From: an uncultured Clostridia bacterium
GTDB lineage: Bacteria; Bacillota; Clostridia; Christensenellales; Aristaeellaceae
Direction of reading: 5' to 3'
NCBI GenBank assembly: GCA_944363005.1
Contig: CALVTV010000184.1
Span: 1 to 25,465, forward strand
DNA: 25,465 bases
Part shown: positions 1 to 6,772 of the stretch, piece by piece
Numbering within the stretch: position 1 is the stretch's first letter
Layout: each line of letters opens with the position of its first letter
Translations under genes and position numbers: made by a program
The notes under the pieces: model-generated
What the model was told of the DNA's origin: nothing
The model's input: the letters and a program-made list of their open reading frames with translations, nothing else
Databases searched by the model: none

Positions 1-150
1 CGAAAGCGCCTTGGCGATTCTGGCTTCTAAAGACGTTTCGCTCTCCTGACCCATACCGGCAAAAACCAGAACCAGCAAAAGTGCAATCACGATAAGCCAA
101 GCGCCCGGCAGGGAAAACGCCGCCCGCATCCTGTCCAGCACTTGCCTCAT
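1..150 (-). CDS. spoIIIAG: Stage III sporulation protein AG, N-terminal part (cut by window edge)
   Basis: Only the first 50 codons are inside the window. The product begins MRQVLDRMR, followed by one hydrophobic helix (about residues 14-32) and then a segment ending LEARIAKALS, which is the usual SpoIIIAG layout of a short cytosolic start, one membrane anchor and an exported ring-forming region. In the SpoIIIA family AG forms a large ring in the space between mother cell and forespore. The ATG at 150 is preceded by GAGGTG about 7 bases upstream and lies 10 bases after the spoIIIAF stop, so it is the next gene of the operon. The ring domain and any spoIIIAH lie off the left edge. Identification rests on position in the operon plus the N-terminal pattern. 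Confidence 0.85.
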   Translation of the reverse strand, partial: MRQVLDRMRAAFSLPGAWLIVIALLLVLVFAGMGQESETSLEARIAKALS

Positions 151-160
151 CCGAAACACC

Positions 161-370
161 TCACTTCATCAAACACGAAAGAATTCCCGCCAGATCCTGC
201 TGTGCCGCCAACTCCACCCCCAAATTTTTGAGGCCGGAGAGCGTCAGATACTGCATCATCAATCCGCAGATCACCCGCAAACTTCCTTTGGCCCCATGGT
301 CCGGCAGAACCATCTGGATCAGCGCGCTCATCGCGCAAAGCGCACACAGCTGCGCAATCAAGGACATCAT
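161..370 (-). CDS. spoIIIAF: Very short SpoIIIAF-like membrane protein
   Basis: This 69-residue protein sits exactly where spoIIIAF belongs, between spoIIIAE and spoIIIAG. It has the two-helix membrane part seen at the start of SpoIIIAF: a first helix (residues 4-21), a short polar turn with LPDHGAKG, and a second helix (about 31-47). Bacillus SpoIIIAF is about 200 residues and carries a C-terminal ring-building-like domain; here nothing follows except about 20 residues before a stop, and spoIIIAG starts 10 bases later, so there is no room for a frameshifted remnant. The start at 370 has GAGGGGG seven bases upstream, overlapping the spoIIIAE stop; an adjacent ATG at 367 is the alternative. 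The name rests mostly on synteny plus the hydrophobic pattern. Confidence 0.7.
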   Translation of the reverse strand: MMSLIAQLCALCAMSALIQMVLPDHGAKGSLRVICGLMMQYLTLSGLKNLGVELAAQQDLAGILSCLMK

Positions 371-382
371 CGCCTATCCCCC

Positions 383-1510
383 TCACCTGAGCATCACCGT
401 CAAATTCCCTACGAGCACCAGCTGAACGATCAGCAGAAAATACATCGTGCCCACGCAGAGCATTGTAATGAGAAACAGCACAATGGTTCCCGAAAAGTCG
501 CCGATTGCCCGCACAATTTCTCCGTCGGCCACCGGTTCCAGGATGGCTGCGCTCAGCTTGAGCACGGCGACCACGGCCAACGTGCGCAACAAAGGCGACA
601 TCAGCGTCGCCGCCAGAACGAGCATCGCTGCGACGCCCAGCGCGTTTTTGACGATGAGCGTACATCCCACAAGCGTATCCATCGTATCGGAGAACATCCC
701 GCCGACCACAGGCACAAAGTTGTCCACCGCATATTTGGCCGCGCGAATGGCCACGCCGTCTATGGAAGCGCTGCACACGCCCTGCACCGACATCGCCCCC
801 AGAAATACGGTAAAACTCACCCCCAACAACCAGCAGACCGCCCCGCGCAGCAGGTGCGCCATGCGTGTCAAATGCGCGCGATCGGACAAATGGTTCACCG
901 TCGTGACCGCGCACGTGCACATCACCAGCCGCAAAATCACCTCGCGCGCCAGAACCACCATGCTTCCCGATGCGGCGACCACCACAGGATGCAAAAACGC
1001 GGACGATGCGCTGCCTCCAACCGCCGTGAGCAGCGTGAGCAACATCGGCAAAAGCTGGCCCATCCGTTGCGTCATGTCCGTAATGGTGTTGCGCGCGTGC
1101 GTCAGCTCATCAAATACGCACAGCACGACGGGCACCATTACGATGACAAAACAGACATTGCGCCCAAGTGCGCTCACGGCTTGTCCGTCTGCGGCAAGCG
1201 TGTGGGTCACCAGACTGGCCAGGAGCACCGGCAGCATGACCGCCAGCATCAGCGCTCCCAGCTGGGACAAATGATCCATAAACGAGTGATACACCTGCAT
1301 CAACAGGTCTTCCGGGAGCCAAGTCTCGCCGTGCGCCAACGCGCGCGTGACCTCGCCAACGCTTCTTGTGCCGTTTTCATCCGTGAGTTGCACATCCTCA
1401 AGCCCGGAAAAATCCAGCGTATCCAGCACACCGTCTATCTGTTCCGCCAGTCCAGCGTCTTGCGCAAGCCCCGCGATCGGCGCCGCCACCAGAAGCAAAC
1501 ACAACACCAT
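383..1510 (-). CDS. spoIIIAE: Stage III sporulation protein AE
   Basis: A 375-residue polytopic membrane protein, close to the roughly 400 residues of Bacillus SpoIIIAE. It opens with a signal-like hydrophobic segment (MVLCLLLVAAPIAGLAQ), then a polar exported stretch, then several long hydrophobic helices through to the C-terminus. SpoIIIAE is the large membrane component of the SpoIIIA channel in the mother-cell membrane surrounding the forespore. The ATG at 1510 shares its A with the last base of the spoIIIAD stop (TGATG), which indicates translational coupling, and it has only a weak ribosome binding site of its own. A much longer open frame runs upstream through spoIIIAD and spoIIIAC in the wrong frame and is not coding. 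Confidence 0.93.
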   Translation of the reverse strand: MVLCLLLVAAPIAGLAQDAGLAEQIDGVLDTLDFSGLEDVQLTDENGTRSVGEVTRALAHGETWLPEDLLMQVYHSFMDHLSQLGALMLAVMLPVLLASLVTHTLAADGQAVSALGRNVCFVIVMVPVVLCVFDELTHARNTITDMTQRMGQLLPMLLTLLTAVGGSASSAFLHPVVVAASGSMVVLAREVILRLVMCTCAVTTVNHLSDRAHLTRMAHLLRGAVCWLLGVSFTVFLGAMSVQGVCSASIDGVAIRAAKYAVDNFVPVVGGMFSDTMDTLVGCTLIVKNALGVAAMLVLAATLMSPLLRTLAVVAVLKLSAAILEPVADGEIVRAIGDFSGTIVLFLITMLCVGTMYFLLIVQLVLVGNLTVMLR

Positions 1511-1896
1511 CAGTGCAACGCATCGACAGCCATCCGGGTCAATTCGATGAATATGGGCACAGCGATGCCCAGCAAAGCCAGACGGCCGCACATCTCCACG
1601 CGCTGGGCGATCGATGATGCGTCCATATCCCGGCAAACCTGCACCGCAATCTGCGTCACCACCACGATGCCCATCGCCTTGAGCATCACCCGGTAGTATT
1701 CGCTCTCCAGCCCCAGTGTCGTCAGGAACACGCTGATGGTCTCGATGTTTTCCTTCACGGCAGGCAACACCGCGCCCATAATCAGCACGCCGAATACGGC
1801 GCAAAGCAATCCCGCGACCGCCGGATTCATCTGCCGGAGCATCATCACCAGCACCGCAGTCAGCAGGCAAAAGCCGATTAAGCGAATCCACTCCGT
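1510..1896 (-). CDS. spoIIIAD: Stage III sporulation protein AD (unusual start)
   Basis: The frame encodes a small membrane protein with the SpoIIIAD pattern: a first helix containing EWIRLIGFCLLTAVL, then RQMNPAVAGLL, a central segment with KAMGIVVVTQIA, and a C-terminal helix. The family is about 130 residues. The first ATG/GTG/TTG in frame is the GTG at 1854, which would delete 14 residues that align well with the conserved N-terminus (compare Bacillus IVQIVGLGLIATFL). Upstream of that GTG the only possible starts are rare codons, chiefly ACG at 1896 or ATT at 1887, right behind a strong purine tract; the ACG is given here as the boundary. Alternatively a GTG at 1891 in another frame, ideally spaced, is the true start and one base has been gained just after it. 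Product identity is secure; the start is not. Confidence 0.85.
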   Translation of the reverse strand, partial: TEWIRLIGFCLLTAVLVMMLRQMNPAVAGLLCAVFGVLIMGAVLPAVKENIETISVFLTTLGLESEYYRVMLKAMGIVVVTQIAVQVCRDMDASSIAQRVEMCGRLALLGIAVPIFIELTRMAVDALH

Positions 1897-1910
1897 TCTC
1901 CTTTCCTCCC
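1897..1910 (-). promoter_or_regulatory. Double Shine-Dalgarno tract before spoIIIAD
   Basis: On the minus strand the 14 bases after the spoIIIAC stop read GGGAGGAAAGGAGA, giving two overlapping Shine-Dalgarno candidates. GGAGG lies 8 bases before the ACG at 1896; AGGAG lies 6 bases before an out-of-frame GTG at 1891 and 10 bases before an in-frame ATT at 1887. This places translation initiation here and argues against the GTG at 1854, which has no such site. Confidence 0.7.
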
Positions 1911-1911
1911 C

Positions 1912-2109
1912 TCAGTACAGGCCGAAAATGCTTTTGACGTTGTTGAGCAGCTGTGCCACCAGGTCCACGACCAGAAACAGCACCACCACCAGTCCCGCGA
2001 CCGAGGCCAGGACCGCGATGTCCTCGCGTCCCGCCTTCTGCAAGACCTGATTGACCGCAAAAATCAAAATGCCCACGCCCGCAATCTGGAACAGCAAATC
2101 GATATTCAA
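1912..2109 (-). CDS. spoIIIAC: Stage III sporulation protein AC
   Basis: A 65-residue protein with two membrane helices, matching the usual 65-68 residue length of SpoIIIAC. The hallmark is the near-N-terminal segment LLFQIAGVGIL, followed by NQVLQKAGRED and a second helix rich in Val and Leu, ending KSIFGLY. SpoIIIAC is a small membrane subunit of the SpoIIIA channel and is distantly related in sequence style to SpoIIIAD. The TTG at 2109 is preferred because GGAGGG lies six bases before it; TTG at 2115 and GTG at 2124 are in frame but too close to or upstream of that site. It lies 18 bases after spoIIIAB and 15 bases before the likely start of spoIIIAD. Confidence 0.9.
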   Translation of the reverse strand: MNIDLLFQIAGVGILIFAVNQVLQKAGREDIAVLASVAGLVVVLFLVVDLVAQLLNNVKSIFGLY

Positions 2110-2127
2110 CTTCAACCCTCCCACGCC

Positions 2128-2655
2128 TCAAATCAGCAGAAGAAACACAGCTGCGCCTGCCGTCAGCCCCAATGTGCGAATCAAACGGGCGCGCTGCGCG
2201 GTTTCCTTTTCCAGTTCCTCTTCCCGGCGGCGAAGGCGTTCATCCGTCGCGCTGCTCAGGCGAAGCTGTTCTTCCAGGCTCGTTCTGCCCAGATCCCCGA
2301 GGAACGCTTCAAAGGCGCTTCGATCGGCTTCGCTGAGCACGCCATACCCCGGTACACGGGCAGATTCTCCAGCGAAGAGCAACATCAGCTGCGGATTGAC
2401 GCATCGCGCCAGGCGCTTGGCGCATGCATGCAGGAGCTGCGTAAGCTGGCGCTCCTGGGGCGTATTGCGCATGTCAATGCGCAGAAGCAACGCGCTCAAT
2501 TCCGGCTGCTCGTAGCGAAGAATGTCACTGATGCGCGCAATGCACCGTCGCATCGCCTGGATATAGCGAAGCCGCGCCTTTTCTCCATCGGCGATCAAAT
2601 AACCGATCACGCTCACCCCGATCATCGCCATCACCGCCAGATCCCAACTGACCAC
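2128..2655 (-). CDS. spoIIIAB: Stage III sporulation protein AB
   Basis: A 175-residue protein, close to the 171 residues of Bacillus SpoIIIAB. It has an N-terminal membrane helix (about residues 5-22), a helical cytosolic body containing RRCIARISDILRYEQPELS, a charged coiled stretch near residues 140-155, and a C-terminal hydrophobic helix ending AVFLLLI. The family resembles type II secretion GspF-like membrane proteins and is thought to work with the SpoIIIAA ATPase. Translation starts at the GTG at 2655, with GGGAGG nine bases upstream. The first 131 bases overlap the open frame of spoIIIAA, which is unusual for this operon. Confidence 0.9.
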   Translation of the reverse strand: MVSWDLAVMAMIGVSVIGYLIADGEKARLRYIQAMRRCIARISDILRYEQPELSALLLRIDMRNTPQERQLTQLLHACAKRLARCVNPQLMLLFAGESARVPGYGVLSEADRSAFEAFLGDLGRTSLEEQLRLSSATDERLRRREEELEKETAQRARLIRTLGLTAGAAVFLLLI

Positions 2656-3556
2656 TGTGGTTCGCCTCCCTCAATTCCCGGCCATGCGTATCCCATGCCC
2701 GAACCGTTTTTCCGCGTCCCTCCAGGCGCACATACCGGTCAAAACACATTTCCCGCAGCAAATTGCTTAGCGCCGGCCGCCGCTTCAAATCCTCAATATC
2801 TTCCGCGTGCACGGAGGCCAACAGCGCCACGCCACAGCGCGCCGCCTCCATGAGCGCGAACACATCCTCCTGACGGCCGATCTCATCGGTCACCAGCACA
2901 TCCGGCCGCATCGTTCGTATCAGCGTGAGCATGGCCTGGGCTTTCGGCGCGCCACTGAGCACGTCAATCCGTTTTCCCATGTTTGCCGGAAGCTCTTGGG
3001 CGAACAGCTCCTCCCTTTCGTCGGCCACGGCCACATGCAGTCCGCAGGCATCCGACAGCCACAATGCCGCGTCGCGCAGGATGGTCGTCTTTCCGCAACC
3101 GGGCGGTCCCATCACGAGTGTCCTGGCCACGCGCCCTTCGGCCATCCGCAAATACGGCCGAAGGTTCTGGCTTGCGCCATCCACGCGGCGAGCAACGCGC
3201 AATACGACGGACGAAATGTCCGTCAGGCGGATCACCTTTTCCTCCGCCAGAACCGCCCTGCCGCAAAGTCCCACGCGATGCCCGCCCGGCAGCGGGATAA
3301 ATCCCTGCGCCATCTGGCGCTCATAGGCGTAGAGCGATTGGCCCGTCAACGCGGCAATCAGCCCCTCCATTTCCCGCTTGCCAAAGATCAGGGGCAACTC
3401 CTGGGAGCGCTCCGCAAACACGAGCTCCACATGACGCCCCGCGCGAACGCGGATTTCTTCGAGCGTTTGCAACTGTTGCGGGCCGATGACCTCCAGCGAC
3501 GCAGTCAACGCGGGAGGCAGACGGCCGTCAAGGCCACCGAGCAAGCCATTGAGCAT
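2525..3556 (-). CDS. spoIIIAA: Stage III sporulation protein AA, secretion-type ATPase
   Basis: The product (343 residues) carries a Walker A motif GPPGCGKTT at 150-158 and a Walker B-like LVTDEIG at 221-227, followed by SVHAED, the order seen in SpoIIIAA and related type II/IV secretion ATPases. It is the cytosolic motor of the SpoIIIA complex in the mother cell. The ATG at 3556 is chosen because GAGGTGGGG lies just upstream; ATGs at 3574 and 3607 have no ribosome binding site, and the latter lies on the far side of a terminator hairpin. Homology appears to end near residue 297. The last 46 residues look like an out-of-frame reading of spoIIIAB and exist only because no stop falls at the expected place; in the neighbouring frame a TGA lies at 2671-2673, directly before the spoIIIAB ribosome binding site. 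Confidence 0.92.
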   Translation of the reverse strand: MLNGLLGGLDGRLPPALTASLEVIGPQQLQTLEEIRVRAGRHVELVFAERSQELPLIFGKREMEGLIAALTGQSLYAYERQMAQGFIPLPGGHRVGLCGRAVLAEEKVIRLTDISSVVLRVARRVDGASQNLRPYLRMAEGRVARTLVMGPPGCGKTTILRDAALWLSDACGLHVAVADEREELFAQELPANMGKRIDVLSGAPKAQAMLTLIRTMRPDVLVTDEIGRQEDVFALMEAARCGVALLASVHAEDIEDLKRRPALSNLLREMCFDRYVRLEGRGKTVRAWDTHGRELREANHSGQLGSGGDGDDRGERDRLFDRRWRKGAASLYPGDATVHCAHQ

Positions 3557-3576
3557 GTACCCCACCTCAACCATAG

Positions 3577-3604
3577 AAAAGACGCAGAGCTTTCGCTCTG
3601 CGTC
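3577..3604 (-). terminator. Rho-independent terminator after thiI
   Basis: On the minus strand a perfect 10-bp stem (GACGCAGAGC / GCTCTGCGTC) closes a GAAA tetraloop and is followed by TTTTCT. It begins about 25 bases after the thiI stop and ends just before the spoIIIAA translation start, so it should stop thiI transcripts from entering spoIIIA. Confidence 0.8.
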
Positions 3605-3628
3605 CATCTTATGTCAGCTCGTCCCAAT

Positions 3629-4777
3629 TTAGCCCAATTCCACAACCTCTGTCCCGTCCAAAGCCGCTTCAATCAGCGTTTGCGAATCGAGCTTTTCTTC
3701 TGCCTTGCGAATCAACTCTACGCGCGGATGCGTCGCCGGATGCTTGGGGGTAAAAATCGTGCAGCAGTCCTCATAGGGCAGCGAAGAGGTGGCAAACGTG
3801 CCAATCTGTTCAGCGCGCTCAATGATTTCGCTCTTGTCCATGCCGATGACCGGGCGGAATACGGGCATGCCCACCACTTCGTCCGTGCAGCCCAGCGCCT
3901 CCATTGTCTGGCTGGCGACCTGTCCGACCGATTCGCCGGTAATCAAGGCCTGCGCGCCTTCTTCGCGCGCAATCCGCTCCGCAATGCGCATCATATAGCG
4001 GCGCATGATCAGAGTCGTGTAATTCTCCGGGCACTTTTCGTGAATCTGCATCTGGATCTCGGTGAAGGGAACGACGTGCACACGGATTTTTCCGCAATAG
4101 TCGCTCAGCTCGCGCGCCAGTTCCAGCACCTTTTCCCGCGCGCGTTCGCTGGTATAGGGAAAGGAATGATAGTGCACGCAGCAGATCTCAACCCCGCGCT
4201 TGGCGATCATGAATCCCGCTACCGGGCTGTCAATGCCGCCGGAGAGCAGCAGACAGGCCTTGCCATTTGTGCCCATGGGCATGCCGCCGACTGCCATGAT
4301 CTTCTCCACCGACAGGTAGGCATGGCTGCGAATCTCGATCATCATTTCATGATCGGGATGATTGACATCCACCTGCAAATGCGGCACATGTTCCAGGATA
4401 TAGCCGCCGGCTTCGCGCATGATGGCCGGTGAATCCAGCGGATAGCGCTTGTCAGAGCGGCGGGCGAGCACCTTGAACGTGCCTTGCAGCGGCGCCATCA
4501 TCCGGGCCGCCTGCTCGCAGATGGCCTCGAAGTTGTCCTTCTCCATCTCCACGGCCGGGCTGACGGAATGCACGCCGAATACGCGCGTCACGCGGCGGAT
4601 GCATGCCTGCATATCCGTGAAATCGCTGACATAGATGCGCCCATCGCTCAGCCAGACACGCCCGCCCAATCCGCTGACCGCTTCACGGACATGATCGACC
4701 AATTTTCTCAGAAAAAACGGGCGGTTCTGCCCCTTCAAAAACACCTCGCCGTAGCGAACCAACAAAAGTTCCCTCAT
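3629..4777 (-). CDS. thiI: tRNA 4-thiouridine synthase / sulfurtransferase ThiI
   Basis: A 382-residue ThiI. The N-terminal part (about 1-165) is the NFLD plus THUMP tRNA-binding region, opening RELLLVRYGEVFLKGQNR. The PP-loop SGGIDSPVA at 179-187 binds ATP for adenylation of tRNA U8. The C-terminal part contains CPENYTT and EDCCTIFTPKHP, with cysteines typical of the catalytic domain. There is no rhodanese domain, so this is the short form found in many Gram-positives and archaea, which takes sulfur directly from a desulfurase. The ATG at 4777 has GGAGG seven bases upstream, inside the end of the preceding desulfurase gene, with one base between that stop and this start. The upstream in-frame ATG at 4819 lies inside the desulfurase and lacks a comparable site. 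Confidence 0.96.
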   Translation of the reverse strand: MRELLLVRYGEVFLKGQNRPFFLRKLVDHVREAVSGLGGRVWLSDGRIYVSDFTDMQACIRRVTRVFGVHSVSPAVEMEKDNFEAICEQAARMMAPLQGTFKVLARRSDKRYPLDSPAIMREAGGYILEHVPHLQVDVNHPDHEMMIEIRSHAYLSVEKIMAVGGMPMGTNGKACLLLSGGIDSPVAGFMIAKRGVEICCVHYHSFPYTSERAREKVLELARELSDYCGKIRVHVVPFTEIQMQIHEKCPENYTTLIMRRYMMRIAERIAREEGAQALITGESVGQVASQTMEALGCTDEVVGMPVFRPVIGMDKSEIIERAEQIGTFATSSLPYEDCCTIFTPKHPATHPRVELIRKAEEKLDSQTLIEAALDGTEVVELG

Positions 4778-4778
4778 C

Positions 4779-5930
4779 TCAACGCCTCCTGAACGCCTGA
4801 AGCTGCTTATGCAGCGCAATCATCTGCGCCGCGGCTTCGTCCATCTCTTCCATCGTGTTCATCATGCCCAGACTGATACGAATCGTGCCGTCCGCCTGCT
4901 CCGTGGACAGGCCCATCGCCCTGAGCGTAGCGCTCACTTTCTGCTTGTGCGACGCGCACGCGGAACCCGTGGACACGAGAATCCCCGCGCCCTCCAGCGC
5001 GTTGCGCATCACCTCTCCCCGCACGCCCTCGAAGGACACGCTCAGCACATGCGGCGCGCTGCACGGATCATCGACCGGCAGGCCGTTGAGCCGAACCCCT
5101 TCCGCCTTCGCAAGCTGCGACCAAAGTCTCGCCTTCATGGCGCGCAGGCGGTCGATTTCTGCCCGCCGCTGCCCCATTTCGAGCACCGCCTGATGCAGCC
5201 CCAGGATCGCCGGGGAGTCATAAGTACCCGAACGCAGATTCTTCTCCTGGCCGCCGCCGGTCATCTGCGGTGCCAAGCGCACGCCTTTTTTGACGACCAA
5301 CGCCCCAATTCCCTTGGGCCCATGGATTTTGTGCCCGCTGAGCGAATACAGATCCACACCCATGCGTTCCATCTGCATAGGCACGCGCATGAATCCCTGT
5401 ACCCCATCCACATGCACGCGGACATTCTTGTTTTTCGCCCGCGCAAGGCGCGCAATCTGTTCGACCGGCTGGATAGCCCCCGTCTCGTTGCTCACCTGCA
5501 TGCAGCTGACCAGCGCCGTGTGCTCATCAATCAGGGATGCACAGGCCTCCAAATCGACAACGCCAAACCGGTTGATGGGCATCACGCGCACCTCATGCCC
5601 CATGCTCTCCACGCGCCGGATTGTTTCCAGCACCGCCGGATGCTCAATCGCGCTGCAAACAAAGTTGGCCGGTTGGCGCAGCAAGGAGGCAACCCCCAGG
5701 ATCGCCAGATTGTCGCTCTCGGTTCCGCCAGAGGTAAAATATACCTCCTCTTCCTGCGCGCCAACCTGCGCGGCAATCGCCTGACGGCAGGCGCGGATTG
5801 CGCGCTCGACCTCGACGGCCGGACGATACGCCGCGGAGGCATTGAAATATGTCTCGCGCATGCATCGCGCCATCGTTTCAATCACGCTGTCAAACGGGCG
5901 CGTCGTCGCGCTGTTGTCCAGATAAATCAT
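4779..5930 (-). CDS. Cysteine desulfurase (NifS/IscS-like, class V aminotransferase)
   Basis: A 383-residue PLP enzyme that converts cysteine to alanine and leaves a persulfide on its catalytic cysteine. Visible features are LDNSATT at the start, FTSGGTESDN at 65-74, the cofactor-stacking His97 in EHPAV, the PLP-lysine Lys201 in SGHKIHGPKG, and the catalytic Cys325 in STGSACASHK. The usual HVDAVQ reads HVDGVQ here (residues 173-178), a mild variation. It is the first gene of a pair with thiI, so its likely partner is ThiI rather than an iron-sulfur scaffold; no IscU- or SufU-like gene is next to it. The ATG at 5930 has GGAGG five bases upstream. Paralogues of this kind have variable names, so no symbol is given. 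Confidence 0.95.
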   Translation of the reverse strand: MIYLDNSATTRPFDSVIETMARCMRETYFNASAAYRPAVEVERAIRACRQAIAAQVGAQEEEVYFTSGGTESDNLAILGVASLLRQPANFVCSAIEHPAVLETIRRVESMGHEVRVMPINRFGVVDLEACASLIDEHTALVSCMQVSNETGAIQPVEQIARLARAKNKNVRVHVDGVQGFMRVPMQMERMGVDLYSLSGHKIHGPKGIGALVVKKGVRLAPQMTGGGQEKNLRSGTYDSPAILGLHQAVLEMGQRRAEIDRLRAMKARLWSQLAKAEGVRLNGLPVDDPCSAPHVLSVSFEGVRGEVMRNALEGAGILVSTGSACASHKQKVSATLRAMGLSTEQADGTIRISLGMMNTMEEMDEAAAQMIALHKQLQAFRRR

Positions 5931-5960
5931 GTTGTCCTCCCTCGTCGTCAACGAAGACGC

Positions 5961-5997
5961 AAAAATCTCCAGCGCAGCATCTCATCCGCACTGGAGA
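5961..5997 (-). terminator. Rho-independent terminator
   Basis: On the minus strand TCTCCAGTGCGG pairs with CTGCGCTGGAGA (12 positions, two of them G-T pairs) around an 8-base loop and is followed by TTTTT. It lies 10 bases after the stop of the small membrane protein at 6007-6540 and before the cysteine desulfurase, separating the two transcripts. Confidence 0.8.
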
Positions 5998-6006
5998 ACG
6001 CCTCAC

Positions 6007-6540
6007 TCAGCCCTGATAGACCCCCGCGGGCACGTAATGGCGAATCATTTCTACCATTTCCTCGCTCGGCTCCATCACGATGATGGTCTTCTTTCCCTCT
6101 TTCACATAGTAAAAATAGAAAAGATTGCCATCACGATTGACGAACCAGTTTTTCTTTTCGACGTCCTTCTGCGAAATAAAACGCCGGAAACTGTCGTGCG
6201 CGACATGGCCGCACGCCGATACGTTTGCGACATTCATGCTCCCCAGTTCCTTGCGCTTGACGTTGCGCAACACTTTGGCAAAATCCAGCGTGCCGTTGGT
6301 AAACGTATACTCATATTCCAGTTTCAAGTTATCCTTGAACAGATACAGGTACACAGCCAACGCCGCGCATGCAAGCAACATCACAAGCGTCGCAAATTGG
6401 AACTGGACAAGCAGTACCTGGAGCAACAAAAACGCATACAGCCCAAACGCCACGATGAGCACCCAACAAGCCGCATAAAGCATATCCGGAAGCAGGCGGT
6501 TTCGTTTGTATGCGATATCCTCTTTGAAATTGTCCATCAT
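6007..6540 (-). CDS. Small membrane protein of unknown function (possibly DUF6106-like)
   Basis: A 177-residue protein. A short charged start (DNFKEDIAYKRNR) precedes two membrane helices (about residues 20-43 and 45-68). The rest is a soluble, probably cytosolic domain with LEYEYTFTNGTLDFAKVL, a Lys/Arg patch, and a final FYFYYVKEGKKTIIVMEPSEEMVEMI. The pattern recalls small clostridial proteins listed as DUF6106, but this is from memory and unverified. The ATG at 6540 has GGAGG nine bases upstream; a second ATG follows at 6537. It is a single-gene unit with its own extended -10 promoter and terminator. No function can be assigned. Confidence 0.8.
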   Translation of the reverse strand: MMDNFKEDIAYKRNRLLPDMLYAACWVLIVAFGLYAFLLLQVLLVQFQFATLVMLLACAALAVYLYLFKDNLKLEYEYTFTNGTLDFAKVLRNVKRKELGSMNVANVSACGHVAHDSFRRFISQKDVEKKNWFVNRDGNLFYFYYVKEGKKTIIVMEPSEEMVEMIRHYVPAGVYQG

Positions 6541-6572
6541 GAAGCAGTTCCTCCACGTCAAGAATCCATCTG

Positions 6573-6581
6573 ATTATACCA
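6573..6581 (-). promoter_or_regulatory. Extended -10 promoter for the small membrane protein gene
   Basis: The minus strand reads TGGTATAAT, a full TGnTATAAT extended -10 element, ending 32 bases before the ATG at 6540. No good -35 box is visible 16-18 bases upstream, which fits extended -10 promoters. It would give a leader of about 25 bases carrying the GGAGG. Confidence 0.6.
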
Positions 6582-6772
6582 TGGAATACAAGAAAAGAAT
6601 AGCCCTTTTCCCCTGTATTGCTTCAATTCTTTGCCGTTTTCTCACTTCTTTTGCAGACTTTGCGCGTCACGGCGCAGAAAGATGGTTTTAAATAAAGGAT
6701 TAAGAGGGAATGACGTCGAATATTAAATTGTTTGTTTTGGATTTTATCATGAATTCGGAGGTTTTTCGCAGC

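Noticed and set aside
383..2131. A long minus-strand frame starting upstream of spoIIIAE.
   Set aside because: Its first 207 codons are an out-of-frame reading of spoIIIAD and spoIIIAC; only the part from the ATG at 1510 is the SpoIIIAE protein.
3557..3607. ATG at 3607 or 3574 as the start of spoIIIAA.
   Set aside because: Neither has a ribosome binding site, and 3607 lies on the upstream side of a terminator hairpin; the ATG at 3556 has GAGGTGGGG upstream.
296..5000. Long plus-strand open frames opposite spoIIIA and thiI (for example 2807-4432 and 296-1696).
   Set aside because: They are antisense to clearly recognised genes, are rich in Arg, His and Gln as expected of shadows in GC-rich DNA, and have no ribosome binding sites.
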